This document shows, piece by piece, positions 15,645 through 25,085 of a stretch of DNA of 64,000 nucleotides. Location of the stretch: assembly GCF_000374345.1 (NCBI RefSeq), contig NZ_KB893988.1:1-64000 (forward strand), in the 5' to 3' direction. This DNA comes from Heyndrickxia acidiproducens DSM 23148 (GTDB lineage: Bacteria; Bacillota; Bacilli; Bacillales; Bacillaceae_C). The position numbers and the translations under genes were made by a program. Position 1 is the stretch's first letter. Each line of letters begins with the position of its first letter. Under the pieces are notes generated by a model. The model made no database searches and was not told the DNA's origin. It saw only the letters and a list, made by a program, of their open reading frames with translations.

Positions 15645-18059
15645 ATGGCCGCATCATTACAGGAAAAACAGGCCGGCAGCAGCGTCACGCTTGGCATTAC
15701 CGGCATGACGTGTGCAGCATGCGCCAATCGGATTGAAAAGAATTTATCAAAAGTTGAAGGCGTCAAGAAAGTAAATGTCAACCTGGCAACAGAAAAAGCC
15801 GCCATTCAATATGATCCAAAACAGGCCACCGTCGAAAATCTGATCGAAAAAGTGAATAAAACGGGTTACGGGGTACTGGAAGAAAAAGCTCAGCTGGATA
15901 TTATCGGCATGACATGTGCGGCATGTGCCAACCGTGTTGAGCGGGCACTGAAAAAAACCCCCGGTGTTGTTAGCGCCGCCGTCAACCTGGCGACGGAAAA
16001 GGCGAGTGTTGAATACTTGCCGGGACAGGCGAACCCTGAACAAATGATTGCCGCTGTAAAAAAAGCCGGCTATGACGCAAAAGTAAAAGGAGAAGTGGAT
16101 CCGGACTATGAAAAGAAGATGCGTGAGAAAGCATATAAAAAGCAAAAAATAAAGTTCATAGTTGGTGCTGTGATCTCAGTCTTTTTCCTGTTGCAAATGA
16201 TCTCGGATATCGCCATGCATTACGGCGGCGGTTTTTCTTTCCATATGAATCCATGGCTGCAGCTTTTGCTTGCTACCATCGTGCAAATTTTTGTCGGCGG
16301 CCATTACTATCGGGATGCTTACCATGCAGTCCGGGGCGGTAGTGCCAATATGGCAGTTTTGGTTGTACTTGGTACGTCTACAGCCTATTTATACAGCCTT
16401 GTACTCACCATCATCGGTTCGGGGCATATGCTTTATTTTGAAGCATCCGCCATTGTTATGACTTTGATTGTCCTCGGCAAACTGATGGAAACCAGGGCAA
16501 AGGGCCAAACATCAGAAGCGATGAAAAAACTGATGGGCCTGCAGGCAAAAGCTGCCCATGTCATCCGGGACGGAAAAGAAGTTGAAGTACCGATTGAAGA
16601 AGTGGTTGAAGGCGATTTGATTTTTGTCCGTGCCGGGGAAAAAATTCCGGTTGACGGCGTCATCACAGAAGGCGCTTCTTCTGTCGATGAGTCAATGCTG
16701 ACCGGCGAAAGTATGCCGGTTTCGAAACAAACGGGTGACACCGTTATCGGCGCGACATTGAATAAAACAGGTTCGTTCCACTTTAAAGCCACAAAAGTCG
16801 GGAAAGATACGGCACTCAGCCAGATCATCAAACTGGTGGAAGAGGCGCAAGGTTCGAAAGCGCCGATCCAGCATCTGGCCGACCAGATTTCGGGGATTTT
16901 TGTGCCGATCGTGATTTTAATTGCACTGGCGACATTCGCGGTGACGTATTTTGCAGCCGGATTCACCCCCGCGATCATCAGCATGGTTGCCGTGCTTGTC
17001 ATTGCCTGCCCTTGCGCACTCGGGCTTGCCACACCGACAGCTGTCATGGTGGGAACCGGCCTCGGTGCTGAAAACGGCGTGCTGATTAAAAGCGCGGAGC
17101 ATTTACAAAGTGCACACCGCATTGATACCGTTGTACTCGATAAAACCGGTACGATTACAAAAGGGGAGCCGGAAGTAACAGACCTCATCCCATATGGCGG
17201 TTTTTCGGAGGAAGCACTGCTTACCCTTTCCGCTGCAGCCGAAAAAGGATCGGAACACCCGCTTGGTGCAGCCATTGTAAAAAAGGCGGCTGAAAAAGGC
17301 CTGCAGCTGCCAAATGTTACAGAATTCAAAGCTGTCCCGGGCTATGGCATCCGGGTAAAAGTAGAGGCAAGAGAAGTTTTGATCGGAAATAAAAAAATGA
17401 TGCAGGATGCGCGTATCCGGATGGATGATGTGATCAGCCAAATGGAAAAGCTTGAGGGAAACGGCAAAACGGCCATGCTGGTTGCAGTCGATGGCGAGCT
17501 TTCCGGACTGATGGCTGTTGCGGACACGGTAAAAGAAACATCTGCAAAAGCCATCCGTATACTCAAAGAAATGGGTATTGAAACCGTCATGATTACAGGC
17601 GATAATCGCCGTACTGCCGAAGCGATTGCCCGGCAGGTCGGCGTAGACCATGTGCTTGCGGAAGTGCTGCCGGAAGATAAATCCAAAGAAGTGGAAAAAT
17701 TGAAGCAGGCCGGCAAAATCACCGCAATGGTCGGCGACGGGATCAATGATGCCCCGGCTCTTGCTGCAGCTGATGTCGGGATTGCGATTGGAACCGGTAC
17801 AGATGTTGCGATGGAGGCCGCAGATATTACATTAATGCGCGGCGACTTGATGGGTATTGTCAACACAATCCGCTTGTCGAAAGCAACGATGCGGAAAATC
17901 CGCCAGAATCTGTTTTGGGCCTTTGCTTATAACGTTATTCTGATTCCGGTGGCAGCATTCGGGTTATTAAATCCAATCCTGGCAGGAGCAGCCATGGCCT
18001 TCAGTTCTGTGTCGGTTGTGGGCAATACACTGTTTCTGCGCAAATGGCAGCCGGTATAA
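15645..18059 (+). CDS. copA: Copper-exporting P1B-type ATPase CopA
   Basis: 804-residue copper ATPase. Two N-terminal heavy-metal domains each carry GMTCAACAN (about residues 24-32 and 92-100). The membrane part contains the CPC ion site ([15 protein letters not shown]). The phosphorylation motif is [10 protein letters not shown], the TGE loop is MLTGESMPV, the HP motif is [10 protein letters not shown], and the hinge is [13 protein letters not shown]. The length is normal for Bacillus CopA (about 800). GGGAGG lies upstream of ATG 15645. It expels Cu(I) received from CopZ across the membrane. Confidence 0.97.
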   Translation: MAASLQEKQAGSSVTLGITGMTCAACANRIEKNLSKVEGVKKVNVNLATEKAAIQYDPKQATVENLIEKVNKTGYGVLEEKAQLDIIGMTCAACANRVERALKKTPGVVSAAVNLATEKASVEYLPGQANPEQMIAAVKKAGYDAKVKGEVDPDYEKKMREKAYKKQKIKFIVGAVISVFFLLQMISDIAMHYGGGFSFHMNPWLQLLLATIVQIFVGGHYYRDAYHAVRGGSANMAVLVVLGTSTAYLYSLVLTIIGSGHMLYFEASAIVMTLIVLGKLMETRAKGQTSEAMKKLMGLQAKAAHVIRDGKEVEVPIEEVVEGDLIFVRAGEKIPVDGVITEGASSVDESMLTGESMPVSKQTGDTVIGATLNKTGSFHFKATKVGKDTALSQIIKLVEEAQGSKAPIQHLADQISGIFVPIVILIALATFAVTYFAAGFTPAIISMVAVLVIACPCALGLATPTAVMVGTGLGAENGVLIKSAEHLQSAHRIDTVVLDKTGTITKGEPEVTDLIPYGGFSEEALLTLSAAAEKGSEHPLGAAIVKKAAEKGLQLPNVTEFKAVPGYGIRVKVEAREVLIGNKKMMQDARIRMDDVISQMEKLEGNGKTAMLVAVDGELSGLMAVADTVKETSAKAIRILKEMGIETVMITGDNRRTAEAIARQVGVDHVLAEVLPEDKSKEVEKLKQAGKITAMVGDGINDAPALAAADVGIAIGTGTDVAMEAADITLMRGDLMGIVNTIRLSKATMRKIRQNLFWAFAYNVILIPVAAFGLLNPILAGAAMAFSSVSVVGNTLFLRKWQPV

Positions 18060-18078
18060 GGGAATTCAAAACGATGAG

Positions 18079-18126
18079 AAGCCTGCAGAAATCATGGTTC
18101 AGGGACACCTGCAGGCTTCTTTTTGT
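18079..18126 (+). terminator. Terminator after copA
   Basis: AAGCCTGCAG and CTGCAGGCTT form a perfect 10-bp stem with a 20-base loop, followed by CTTTTTG. Confidence 0.8.
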
Positions 18127-18309
18127 CTATATTCAAACATGAAACTTTAAAGTAATTCTGTAAAGCCGTCATCTTGCGGCATTTGATTCGCCCAAGAAGC
18201 TGAACTTGAGGGGGAAATCAGCAAAATTACCAGTTTCCAAAAATAGCAAACAAATTTTGCGGACAATGCCCAACAATGCTTCACTCTATTTCAAGCGGGA
18301 CAGGATGAT

Positions 18310-18329
18310 TTAATCAAACGTTTGATTAA
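18310..18329. promoter_or_regulatory. Perfect 20-bp palindrome
   Basis: TTAATCAAACGTTTGATTAA is a perfect inverted repeat in a region (18130-18397) with no recognisable gene. A near-identical site lies at 13233-13252. It resembles a TetR-type operator, but no TetR gene is adjacent. Confidence 0.5.
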
Positions 18330-18397
18330 GAACTAATCGTGCACTCTGCATGCTTTTTAAAAGAAATCACCCCCCCTGCAGTTTTATCCCAACATAA

Positions 18398-18540
18398 CGG
18401 GCAGTAAGACTCCCACCTCAAGACTCAAGGTACGAAGAAGATAGGTGGGAGATCAAACTGCCCGTAAAGTTCCGATTAGTTCAACTAACCATCAGTGGGG
18501 GATGAAGGAAAACCCCCACTGATGGAAGTTTCACTTTATC
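18398..18540 (+). mobile_element. Right-end relic of an IS200/IS605-type element
   Basis: Two nested structured units. CGGGCAGT (18398-18405) pairs with ACTGCCCG (18457-18464) around CTCCCACCT/AGGTGGGAG (18410-18418 with 18443-18451). Then CCATCAGTGGGGG (18489-18501) pairs with CCCCCACTGATGG (18513-18525), followed by AAGTTTCACTTTATC. Such double-hairpin ends are typical of IS605-family right ends, which also form the tnpB-associated guide RNA scaffold. No transposase or tnpB gene is next to it, so it is a relic or a solitary end. The final hairpin recurs at 10550-10576. Confidence 0.45.
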
Positions 18541-18550
18541 TTTTTTATGA

Positions 18551-18579
18551 TTGATATAGACTTTTTGATATGATATGAT
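18551..18579 (+). promoter_or_regulatory. Promoter of the nrd operon
   Basis: TTGATA (18551-18556), a 17-base spacer, and TATGAT (18574-18579). Transcription would start near 18586, before the riboswitch. Confidence 0.65.
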
Positions 18580-18625
18580 AACAACATGTAGAAATTAGTT
18601 CAACAAAAAATACTAAATATAGTAT
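18579..18625 (+). promoter_or_regulatory. NrdR-type boxes
   Basis: ATACTAAATATAGTAT (18610-18625) matches 13 of 16 positions of the NrdR-box consensus as I recall it. A degenerate second match (TAACAACATGTAGAAA, 18579-18594) lies 31 bases upstream, the usual NrdR spacing. NrdR represses ribonucleotide reductase operons when dATP is high. Both boxes lie at or just after the predicted start, as expected for repression. Confidence 0.55.
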
Positions 18626-18628
18626 ATC

Positions 18629-18800
18629 AAGTTCTGGTGGCAAGTTTTTGCCTGAAAAGGGAATCCAGTAGAAGCTGGAGCTGCCCCCGCAACTGTGTGT
18701 GCAGACGAATGAGTAAACCACTGTACCCCGTGCTTTTTAGTGACGGTATGGGAAGGGCTTTAGTAGGATGAAGCACAAGCCAGGAGACCTGCCAGAACTT
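18629..18800 (+). ncRNA. Adenosylcobalamin (B12) riboswitch aptamer
   Basis: P1 is closed by AAGTTCTGG (18629-18637) and CCAGAACTT (18792-18800). Inside are the conserved parts GCTGCCCCCGCAACTGT near 18679-18695 and the B12 box GCCAGGAGACCTGCC (18779-18793). The order and spacing match the cobalamin riboswitch class. It is followed by an intrinsic terminator at 18879-18909, giving B12-dependent premature termination. Downstream is the nrdEIFDG operon, so high adenosylcobalamin should switch off the B12-independent reductases. Confidence 0.92.
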
Positions 18801-18878
18801 GCAGTTTCTATTCTCGGGGTGCGGAAAGGTGAAACGATGGATACATATTTTCATATACTGTCCTTCTGTCGTTTTTTG

Positions 18879-18909
18879 CCGTTCATCCCCCGAATGAACG
18901 GTTTTTTTT
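18879..18909 (+). terminator. Riboswitch expression platform terminator
   Basis: CCGTTCAT (18879-18886) pairs with ATGAACGG (18894-18901), followed by eight T (18902-18909), just before the nrdE ribosome site. Confidence 0.85.
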
Positions 18910-18933
18910 CGTTCAACAAAGGGAGGAGAAAAC

Positions 18934-21168
18934 ATGGCAACGATCATTCAAAATCATGTAAACGAGGGCTTACAGTTTATCGATGAAATTTCCGAAGGCT
19001 TACACATTGACACAACAAAATATAAGGAAAAGCTTGAAAAAACATGGGATCCGGATGCCCCGCTGGAGGAAAAGACGGATGCCTTGATCAAACATGCACT
19101 TGAAAACATCGATGAAGCCGGTGCTGACTGGACTTTTCTGGCAGCAAGAATTTACTTGCAACTGTTATATGCCAAGGCGGCAGCAAACCGCAATTATGAT
19201 GCATCACGCCGTTATGGCTCGTTTTATACATTGATAAATCAACTCACAGAAAAAGGCATTTATTCTCAAAAACTTCTTCAAAAATATTCACAGCAGGAAA
19301 TTGAGGCGTTCGGCGCATCCATTCAGCCCGGGAAAGATTTGCTGTTTACCTATCCCGGCCTTTACACACTGGCAACAAGGTATCTTGCGTCCGATTATGA
19401 AAAGCAGGTTTATGAATTGCCGCAGGAGCGCTGGATGGTGATCGCAATGTATCTGATGCAGGACGAGCCCTTGGAAAAGCGCATGAAATATGTAAAAGAA
19501 GCCTACTGGGCGCTCAGCAATCTGTATATGACAGTGGCAACCCCTACACTGGCAAACGCAGGAAAAACGCACGGACAACTGTCAAGCTGCTTCATTGATA
19601 CCGTGGATGATAGTCTAAAATCCATTTACGACAGCAACACGGATATCGCGCAGCTTTCCAAAAACGGCGGCGGTATCGGCGTCTACATGGGGAAAATTCG
19701 GGCGCGTGGAAGTGCAATCAAAGGCTTTTGGGGTATGTCCAGCGGCGTCGTGCCATGGATGAAGCAGCTAAACAACACAGCCGTCAGCGTGGACCAGCTT
19801 GGGACGAGAAAAGGGGCCATCACCATTTATCTGGATGTGTGGCACCGGGACATTGAGGATTTTCTTGATCTGAAATTGAACAATGGCGATGACCGGTTCC
19901 GTGCCCGCGATATTTATACAGGAGTCTGTATTCCCGACTATTTCATGGAGCAAGTCGAAAAAAGGGGCGACTGGTATCTCTTTGACCCGCATGAAGTCAA
20001 GGAAGTAATGGGATTTTCTTTAGAAGACTTTTATGATGAGGCAAAAGGGAATGGCCAGTGGCGGAAAAAATACCAGGCGTGCATAGATGCCGGCCTCCGT
20101 TCCACAAAGAAAATACCGGCAATCGATATCATGAAGCGCATCATGAGATCACAGCTTGAAACCGGTGCGCCGTTCATGTTTTACCGGGATGAAGTGAACC
20201 GGCAAAACCCGAATGATCATCAAGGGATGATTTATTGTTCCAATTTGTGCACGGAAATTGCCCAGAACCAATCCTCGACTGAATTGATCGAAGAATATAT
20301 TGAAGACGAAAATACCATTGTTAAGAAATACCGTTCCGGGGATTATGTTGTATGCAATTTAAGTTCGATCAACTTGGGGAGAGCTGTGCCTGATCAGGTT
20401 CTCGAGCGCCTCATTAAAATCCAGGTCCGTATGCTGGACAATGTGATCGATATCAATACATTACCGATCAAACAAGTTCAAATCACAAATCAGAAATACC
20501 GTGCGATCGGCCTTGGCACATTTGGCTGGCACCACCTGTTGGCTCTTGAAAACATGGAGTGGGAATCAGAAGCGGCTGTCCGGTATGCAGATGGTCTTTA
20601 TGAGGACATTGCCTATTATACGATCAAAAGCAGTTTGGAACTCAGTAAAGAAAAAGGCTGTTACCCTGCTTTTCAAGGCAGCAAGTGGAGCAAGGGGACT
20701 TATTTTTCAGAAAAAGGCTATACGAGTGAACGGTGGCATGCACTTGAACAGGAAATCAAAGCATATGGCGTGCGTAACGGCTATTTAATGGCGATTGCTC
20801 CAAATGCCACGACCTCCATTATCGCCGGGTCAACAGCCAGTATTGATCCGATTTTTAAACCTTATTATATTGAGGAAAAAAAGGATTACAGAATTCCGGT
20901 AACGGCACCGGATTTGAATTACCGGACTTATGATATTTACCGCCGATCTGCCTATAAGCTCGATCAAAGATGGTCGATCAGGCAGAACGCTGCAAGACAG
21001 AAGCATATTGACCAAAGCATCTCTTTTAATTTTTATGTACCCAATAACATCAGGGCATCTATTTTACTCGATCTTCATTTGCAGGCATGGCGTTCCGGAT
21101 TGAAAACCACCTATTATGTGCGTTCGACTTCCAATGAGGTGGAAGAATGTGAGTGGTGCCAAAGTTGA
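18934..21168 (+). CDS. nrdE: Class Ib ribonucleoside-diphosphate reductase large subunit NrdE
   Basis: 744-residue catalytic subunit that reduces NDPs to dNDPs. Key residues are visible: the substrate-side Cys in GQLSSCFIDT, the NLCTEIA motif with the thiyl-radical Cys and its Asn/Glu partners, the second redox Cys in VVCNLSSINLG, and the C-terminal shuttle pair ECEWCQS. ATTSIIAGSTASIDPIFKPY is the conserved substrate-binding stretch. No complete ATP-cone is seen at the N-terminus, as in class Ib enzymes. GGGAGGAG precedes the ATG. It is first gene of nrdE-nrdI-nrdF-nrdD-nrdG, under the B12 riboswitch. Confidence 0.95.
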   Translation: MATIIQNHVNEGLQFIDEISEGLHIDTTKYKEKLEKTWDPDAPLEEKTDALIKHALENIDEAGADWTFLAARIYLQLLYAKAAANRNYDASRRYGSFYTLINQLTEKGIYSQKLLQKYSQQEIEAFGASIQPGKDLLFTYPGLYTLATRYLASDYEKQVYELPQERWMVIAMYLMQDEPLEKRMKYVKEAYWALSNLYMTVATPTLANAGKTHGQLSSCFIDTVDDSLKSIYDSNTDIAQLSKNGGGIGVYMGKIRARGSAIKGFWGMSSGVVPWMKQLNNTAVSVDQLGTRKGAITIYLDVWHRDIEDFLDLKLNNGDDRFRARDIYTGVCIPDYFMEQVEKRGDWYLFDPHEVKEVMGFSLEDFYDEAKGNGQWRKKYQACIDAGLRSTKKIPAIDIMKRIMRSQLETGAPFMFYRDEVNRQNPNDHQGMIYCSNLCTEIAQNQSSTELIEEYIEDENTIVKKYRSGDYVVCNLSSINLGRAVPDQVLERLIKIQVRMLDNVIDINTLPIKQVQITNQKYRAIGLGTFGWHHLLALENMEWESEAAVRYADGLYEDIAYYTIKSSLELSKEKGCYPAFQGSKWSKGTYFSEKGYTSERWHALEQEIKAYGVRNGYLMAIAPNATTSIIAGSTASIDPIFKPYYIEEKKDYRIPVTAPDLNYRTYDIYRRSAYKLDQRWSIRQNAARQKHIDQSISFNFYVPNNIRASILLDLHLQAWRSGLKTTYYVRSTSNEVEECEWCQS

Positions 21169-21599
21169 GGGTACTGATTGCGTATTTATCGTATAGCGGC
21201 AATACGAAAGAAACGGCCGAATTGCTTGAATCTGAGTTAAGAGCGCGCAACATGGAAGTGGATATGCACGCGATCGGTACCTCCCCGCCAGTGGAACCCG
21301 AACAATATGACCTGATCTTGATCGGGACGTTTACATGGGAACGGGGTGCCACACCGGACGAGGTAAAAGATTTTGTCTTAGAAATCGGCTATAAACCTTC
21401 CAATGTCGCCGTATTTGGCACCGGGGATACACAGTTTGGCGGCGACGACTTATTCTGCCTGGCCGCCGTCAAGCTCGCAAAATTTTATCATAGCAAATGG
21501 GCGCCATTAAAGATCGAACAATCCCCGCGCGGAAGCCAGGAACAAGAAGTGGAAAAATGGATAGAAGGAGTGCTGCATGATGCAAAAATCAATGCTTGA
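21153..21599 (+). CDS. nrdI: Flavodoxin-like NrdI
   Basis: 148-residue flavodoxin fold protein: LRVLIAYLSYSGNTKETAEL is the FMN phosphate loop, followed by YDLILIGTFTWERGATPDEV and NVAVFGTGDTQFGGDDLFCL, which form the flavin-contact loops. NrdI supplies superoxide to activate the Mn(III)2-tyrosyl radical cofactor of NrdF. Its gene overlaps the end of nrdE by 16 bases and the start of nrdF by 23 bases, supporting coupled translation. GTG 21153 is the listed start; TTG 21162 is possible. Confidence 0.92.
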   Translation: MVPKLRVLIAYLSYSGNTKETAELLESELRARNMEVDMHAIGTSPPVEPEQYDLILIGTFTWERGATPDEVKDFVLEIGYKPSNVAVFGTGDTQFGGDDLFCLAAVKLAKFYHSKWAPLKIEQSPRGSQEQEVEKWIEGVLHDAKINA

Positions 21600-22623
21600 A
21601 AAAGCCAAAACATTAGATCCGGCCCATCCGAATAAAGCAACTGCCCTATTCGGGGGAAAATCAAGCGGAATATTAAATTGGAATGATCTTGCCTACCCGC
21701 ATTGGTATAAAACGTACAAACGATTATTGGGAAACTACTGGCAGTCCGATGAAGTGAATATGTCAAGCGATGTTAAAGCATTTCCTTTGTTGTCCGAGAA
21801 AGAACGGGAGACTTATTTGAAAATCATCAGCCTGCTGGCCACACTCGATTCATCGCAAACGAGGACGATTTTGCTGGCTTCATTATATGCCACAGACCCG
21901 TCCGTTCAATCGATTATGGCCGTGATTGCCCAGCAGGAAGCAGTCCATAATGAAAGCTATTCGTATATTCTTTCATCTGTCGTTTCTTTGGACAGGCAGA
22001 ATCAAGCTTTTGAAATTGGCAGGAAAGATCCGATATTGCTGAAAAGAAACCAGAAGCTGATGATCCAATACAACCAATTTGCAGAACAGCCGAATATCGA
22101 AAACATTCTCAAAACTTTGGTATATTCCACATTATTAGAAGGCTTATTCTTTTATTCCGGTTTCGCTTTCTTTTATAACTTGGCGCGCCAGAATAAGATG
22201 GTCGGCACATCAACGATGATCAGTTATATCAACCGCGATGAACTGGAACACGGGCGTTTTATATCCGAACTGATCCGGGCCGTCCTAGCAGAAAATCCGG
22301 AATACAATACACCGGCCTTTACCAATTGGGTCTATGCCCATTTCAAGGAATCCGTAGATTTGGAGATTGAATGGTCGAAGTATGTGCTTCACGATGTCGA
22401 GGGGATCGACCTGGAGGAAATGGCCGGCTTTATTCAGTACAGGGCCAACAAAATGCTGCGGATGATTGGCTTAAGTGAGCTATACCCGCAGCATGTAAAG
22501 AACCCGATGAAGTGGATTCGCGCGTATGCGGATAATTTTGACGGGACAAAAACCGACTTCTTTGAACAGAAATCCCGGTCCTATACAAAAGTAAGTGATT
22601 TAAACGGGTTTGATGAACTTTAA
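21577..22623 (+). CDS. nrdF: Class Ib ribonucleoside-diphosphate reductase small subunit NrdF
   Basis: 348-residue dimetal subunit. Metal ligands and radical Tyr can be followed: Asp in ISLLATLDSSQT, Glu and His in QQEAVHNESYSYI with the radical Tyr four residues after His, Glu in LLEGLFFYSGF, and Glu/His in NRDELEHGRF. The C-terminus ends SDLNGFDEL, a plausible NrdE-docking tail. GAAGGAG precedes the ATG, which lies inside nrdI. With NrdI next door it is a class Ib (Mn or Fe) enzyme needing oxygen. Confidence 0.95.
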   Translation: MMQKSMLEKAKTLDPAHPNKATALFGGKSSGILNWNDLAYPHWYKTYKRLLGNYWQSDEVNMSSDVKAFPLLSEKERETYLKIISLLATLDSSQTRTILLASLYATDPSVQSIMAVIAQQEAVHNESYSYILSSVVSLDRQNQAFEIGRKDPILLKRNQKLMIQYNQFAEQPNIENILKTLVYSTLLEGLFFYSGFAFFYNLARQNKMVGTSTMISYINRDELEHGRFISELIRAVLAENPEYNTPAFTNWVYAHFKESVDLEIEWSKYVLHDVEGIDLEEMAGFIQYRANKMLRMIGLSELYPQHVKNPMKWIRAYADNFDGTKTDFFEQKSRSYTKVSDLNGFDEL

Positions 22624-22657
22624 GACGAATATTTTTGAAAAACCGGAGAGATAATCG

Positions 22658-24523
22658 ATGAAAACAAGCACACGGAGCGATAAAAGTTTCCCTTTACATG
22701 CACTGGATGAGATCGTTTACGGGAACAATCATGATCTGATTCAGGAAAATGCCAATGTTGACGGCAATTCGCCAATGGGGCAGGCTTCAAAAATGGCTTC
22801 AGAAGCCGCCAAATCTTATGCGAAACAAAACATGATCAGTGAAGAGGTAAGGCAGGCGATAGATGAAAATTTCATCTATCCGCATGATCTTGATTTTTTG
22901 CCGATGGGTACAACAACCTGCTGCCAGATCCCGCTGGGGAAAGTGTTAAAGGGGGGATTTAATACCGGACACGGATTTATGCGGGAGCCAGGTGATATCA
23001 CAAGTGCCATGGCCCTGGCTGCGATTATTTTTCAGGCCAACCAAAATATGCAGCATGGCGGCCAGAGTTATCCGGCATTTGACTATGACCTTGAACCCTA
23101 TGTACATAAAACGTTCCAAAAAAATCTCAGCCGCCTGCGTACCTATTCCACTTTATATACAGATCAGGAAATGGAAGAAATCGCCTGGAAAGAAACAGAC
23201 CGCGATGTTTACCAGGCGTGCGAGGCATTTATCCATAATTGTAATTCCATGCATTCCCGCGGGGGCGGCCAGGTGCCGTTTGTGTCCATTAACTACGGCA
23301 CCGATACGTCGGAAGCGGGGCGCCTGCTGATTAAAAATATCCTCCTGGCAACAAAAGCCGGTTTGGGCCATGGGGAGACGCCTATTTTTCCAATTCAAAT
23401 TTTTAAAATGAAAAAAGGGGTGAATTTTGATCCGGGAGACCCCAATTATGATTTGTATCAACTGGCGCTTGAAACGACGGCAAAACGTTTATTTCCAAAC
23501 TTCAGTTTTATTGATGCCCCGTTTAATTTTCAATACTATAACGGCACACCGGAATCTGAAGTGGCCTATATGGGATGCCGTACGCGTGTCATGGGAAACC
23601 GGCACGGCGATGAAAACAGCATCAGCCGCGGGAATCTGTCTTTTACTTCGATTAACCTAGTCAAAATTGCACTAATGGCAAATTGCACGGACAACTTTTT
23701 TGAAATGTTGGATCGCTATATTGACATCACCATTCAACAATTACTGGAGCGGTTTGCATTTCAACGGAAAAAGCGGGCGGAACACTTTGCTTTCTTATAC
23801 GGACAGCAGATTTGGAAAGACAGTGAAACCCTTCACCCGGATGATGAAGTCGGGGAAGTGTTAAAACACGGTACATTGAGCGCCGGTTTCATCGGTCTTG
23901 CCGAAGCACTTGTTGCGCTAACAGGCAGCCATCATGGCGAATCGGAAGCTTCCTATCAATTGGGCTACCGGATTGTCAGCCATCTGCGTGAAAAAATGGA
24001 TCAGGCCAGCGAAGTTTATGATTTGAATTTCTCTTTGATCGCCACACCTGCCGAGGGTCTGTCCGGGAAGTTTACGCGGGCGGACCAAAAAGTTTTCGGG
24101 AAGATTCCAGGTATAACAGACCGCGACTATTACACCAATTCATTCCATATTCCGGTTTATTACCCGATTAAAGCGATTGATAAAGTCAGGAAAGAAGGCC
24201 CTTTCCATGCGCTTTGTAACGGCGGCCATATTACCTATATTGAATGTGACGGAGATGTTTCGAAAAACATCCCCGCAATGGATACTTTAGTAAAAGCCAT
24301 GGCAGCAAATCAGGTTGGCTACGGCGCAATCAATCACCCTGTTGACTGCTGCGGCTGCTGCGGCTTTTCGGGAATCATTGATACGGAATGCCCGGTCTGC
24401 CATAATGCCGATGATAATAAGATTGAGCGGATCAGAAGGATTACCGGTTATCTGGTCGGGGATATGAAAAGATGGAATTCAGCAAAACTTGCGGAAGAAA
24501 AGGAAAGAGTGAAGCACCAATGA
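22658..24523 (+). CDS. nrdD: Anaerobic ribonucleoside-triphosphate reductase NrdD (class III)
   Basis: 621-residue glycyl-radical enzyme. The C-terminus carries the four-Cys zinc site (DCCGCCGF and TECPVC) and the radical motif RRITGYLVGD with its Gly. The catalytic core has MGTTTCCQIPLGKVLKGG, NMQHGGQSYPAFDYDL and SRGGGQVPFVSINYGT. The protein lacks an obvious N-terminal ATP-cone, so allosteric activity control may be reduced. GGAGAG precedes the ATG. It works only without oxygen after activation by NrdG, and it sits in one operon with the oxygen-dependent class Ib enzyme. Confidence 0.95.
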   Translation: MKTSTRSDKSFPLHALDEIVYGNNHDLIQENANVDGNSPMGQASKMASEAAKSYAKQNMISEEVRQAIDENFIYPHDLDFLPMGTTTCCQIPLGKVLKGGFNTGHGFMREPGDITSAMALAAIIFQANQNMQHGGQSYPAFDYDLEPYVHKTFQKNLSRLRTYSTLYTDQEMEEIAWKETDRDVYQACEAFIHNCNSMHSRGGGQVPFVSINYGTDTSEAGRLLIKNILLATKAGLGHGETPIFPIQIFKMKKGVNFDPGDPNYDLYQLALETTAKRLFPNFSFIDAPFNFQYYNGTPESEVAYMGCRTRVMGNRHGDENSISRGNLSFTSINLVKIALMANCTDNFFEMLDRYIDITIQQLLERFAFQRKKRAEHFAFLYGQQIWKDSETLHPDDEVGEVLKHGTLSAGFIGLAEALVALTGSHHGESEASYQLGYRIVSHLREKMDQASEVYDLNFSLIATPAEGLSGKFTRADQKVFGKIPGITDRDYYTNSFHIPVYYPIKAIDKVRKEGPFHALCNGGHITYIECDGDVSKNIPAMDTLVKAMAANQVGYGAINHPVDCCGCCGFSGIIDTECPVCHNADDNKIERIRRITGYLVGDMKRWNSAKLAEEKERVKHQ

Positions 24524-24969
24524 GGATTATGAATATACTCCACGACTCGGTCGTCGACGGGGAAGGCTTGCGCACGGTGATCTTTTTTGCAGGCTGCCCG
24601 CACTTCTGCAAAGGCTGCCATAACCCTGCAAGCTGGAATATCAACAACGGAACGGAAATGACAGTAGAAGAAGTGGTGGAGGAAGCCGCAAGCAATCCTT
24701 TAACAAATGTCACCTTATCAGGCGGTGAACCATTTTTCCAGGCAGAAGAAGCGTGCAAACTGGCGAAGCAACTGAAGCAAAAGGGGAAAAATATTTGGGC
24801 ATACACCGGCTATACAATTGAACAGCTGCGCACATCCAATGACCCGGATAAGCTTGAACTGCTGGGCTATTGCGATTGTCTCGTTGACGGCCCGTTTATA
24901 CTCGAACAGCGGGATTTGAGTCTAACATTCCGCGGCAGCCGCAACCAGCGTGTGATCCGCTTATCTTGA
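24520..24969 (+). CDS. nrdG: Anaerobic ribonucleotide reductase activating protein NrdG
   Basis: 149-residue radical SAM enzyme that puts the glycyl radical on NrdD. The iron-sulfur motif is CPHFCKGC (CxxxCxxC) in FFAGCPHFCKGCHNPASWN, with the SAM-binding TLSGGEPFFQ. The start at 24520 overlaps the nrdD stop (ATGA); a longer upstream reading to 24472 lies inside nrdD and is not needed. It is the last gene of the operon, followed by a terminator. Confidence 0.95.
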   Translation: MRIMNILHDSVVDGEGLRTVIFFAGCPHFCKGCHNPASWNINNGTEMTVEEVVEEAASNPLTNVTLSGGEPFFQAEEACKLAKQLKQKGKNIWAYTGYTIEQLRTSNDPDKLELLGYCDCLVDGPFILEQRDLSLTFRGSRNQRVIRLS

Positions 24970-24981
24970 CCAAGCCATTTC

Positions 24982-25015
24982 GCCAATGATGGCGGGAAAC
25001 CATCATTGGCCTTTT
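24982..25015 (+). terminator. Terminator of the nrd operon
   Basis: GCCAATGATGG and CCATCATTGGC (11-bp stem) followed by CTTTT. Confidence 0.85.
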
Positions 25016-25085
25016 ACTAACTTATGATTCTAAAGAGCATTCACTGCGCTGCATATCGAAAAGATAGATTTTTGCAGTGGGGAAA

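Noticed and set aside
15599..15645. Confident sigma-A promoter for copA
   Set aside because: A possible -10 overlaps the operator but no well-spaced -35 was found, so only the operator is listed.
16433..17866. Long minus-strand open frames inside copA
   Set aside because: They are reverse frames of the GC-rich copA coding sequence, rich in Ser/Ala/Thr without motifs.
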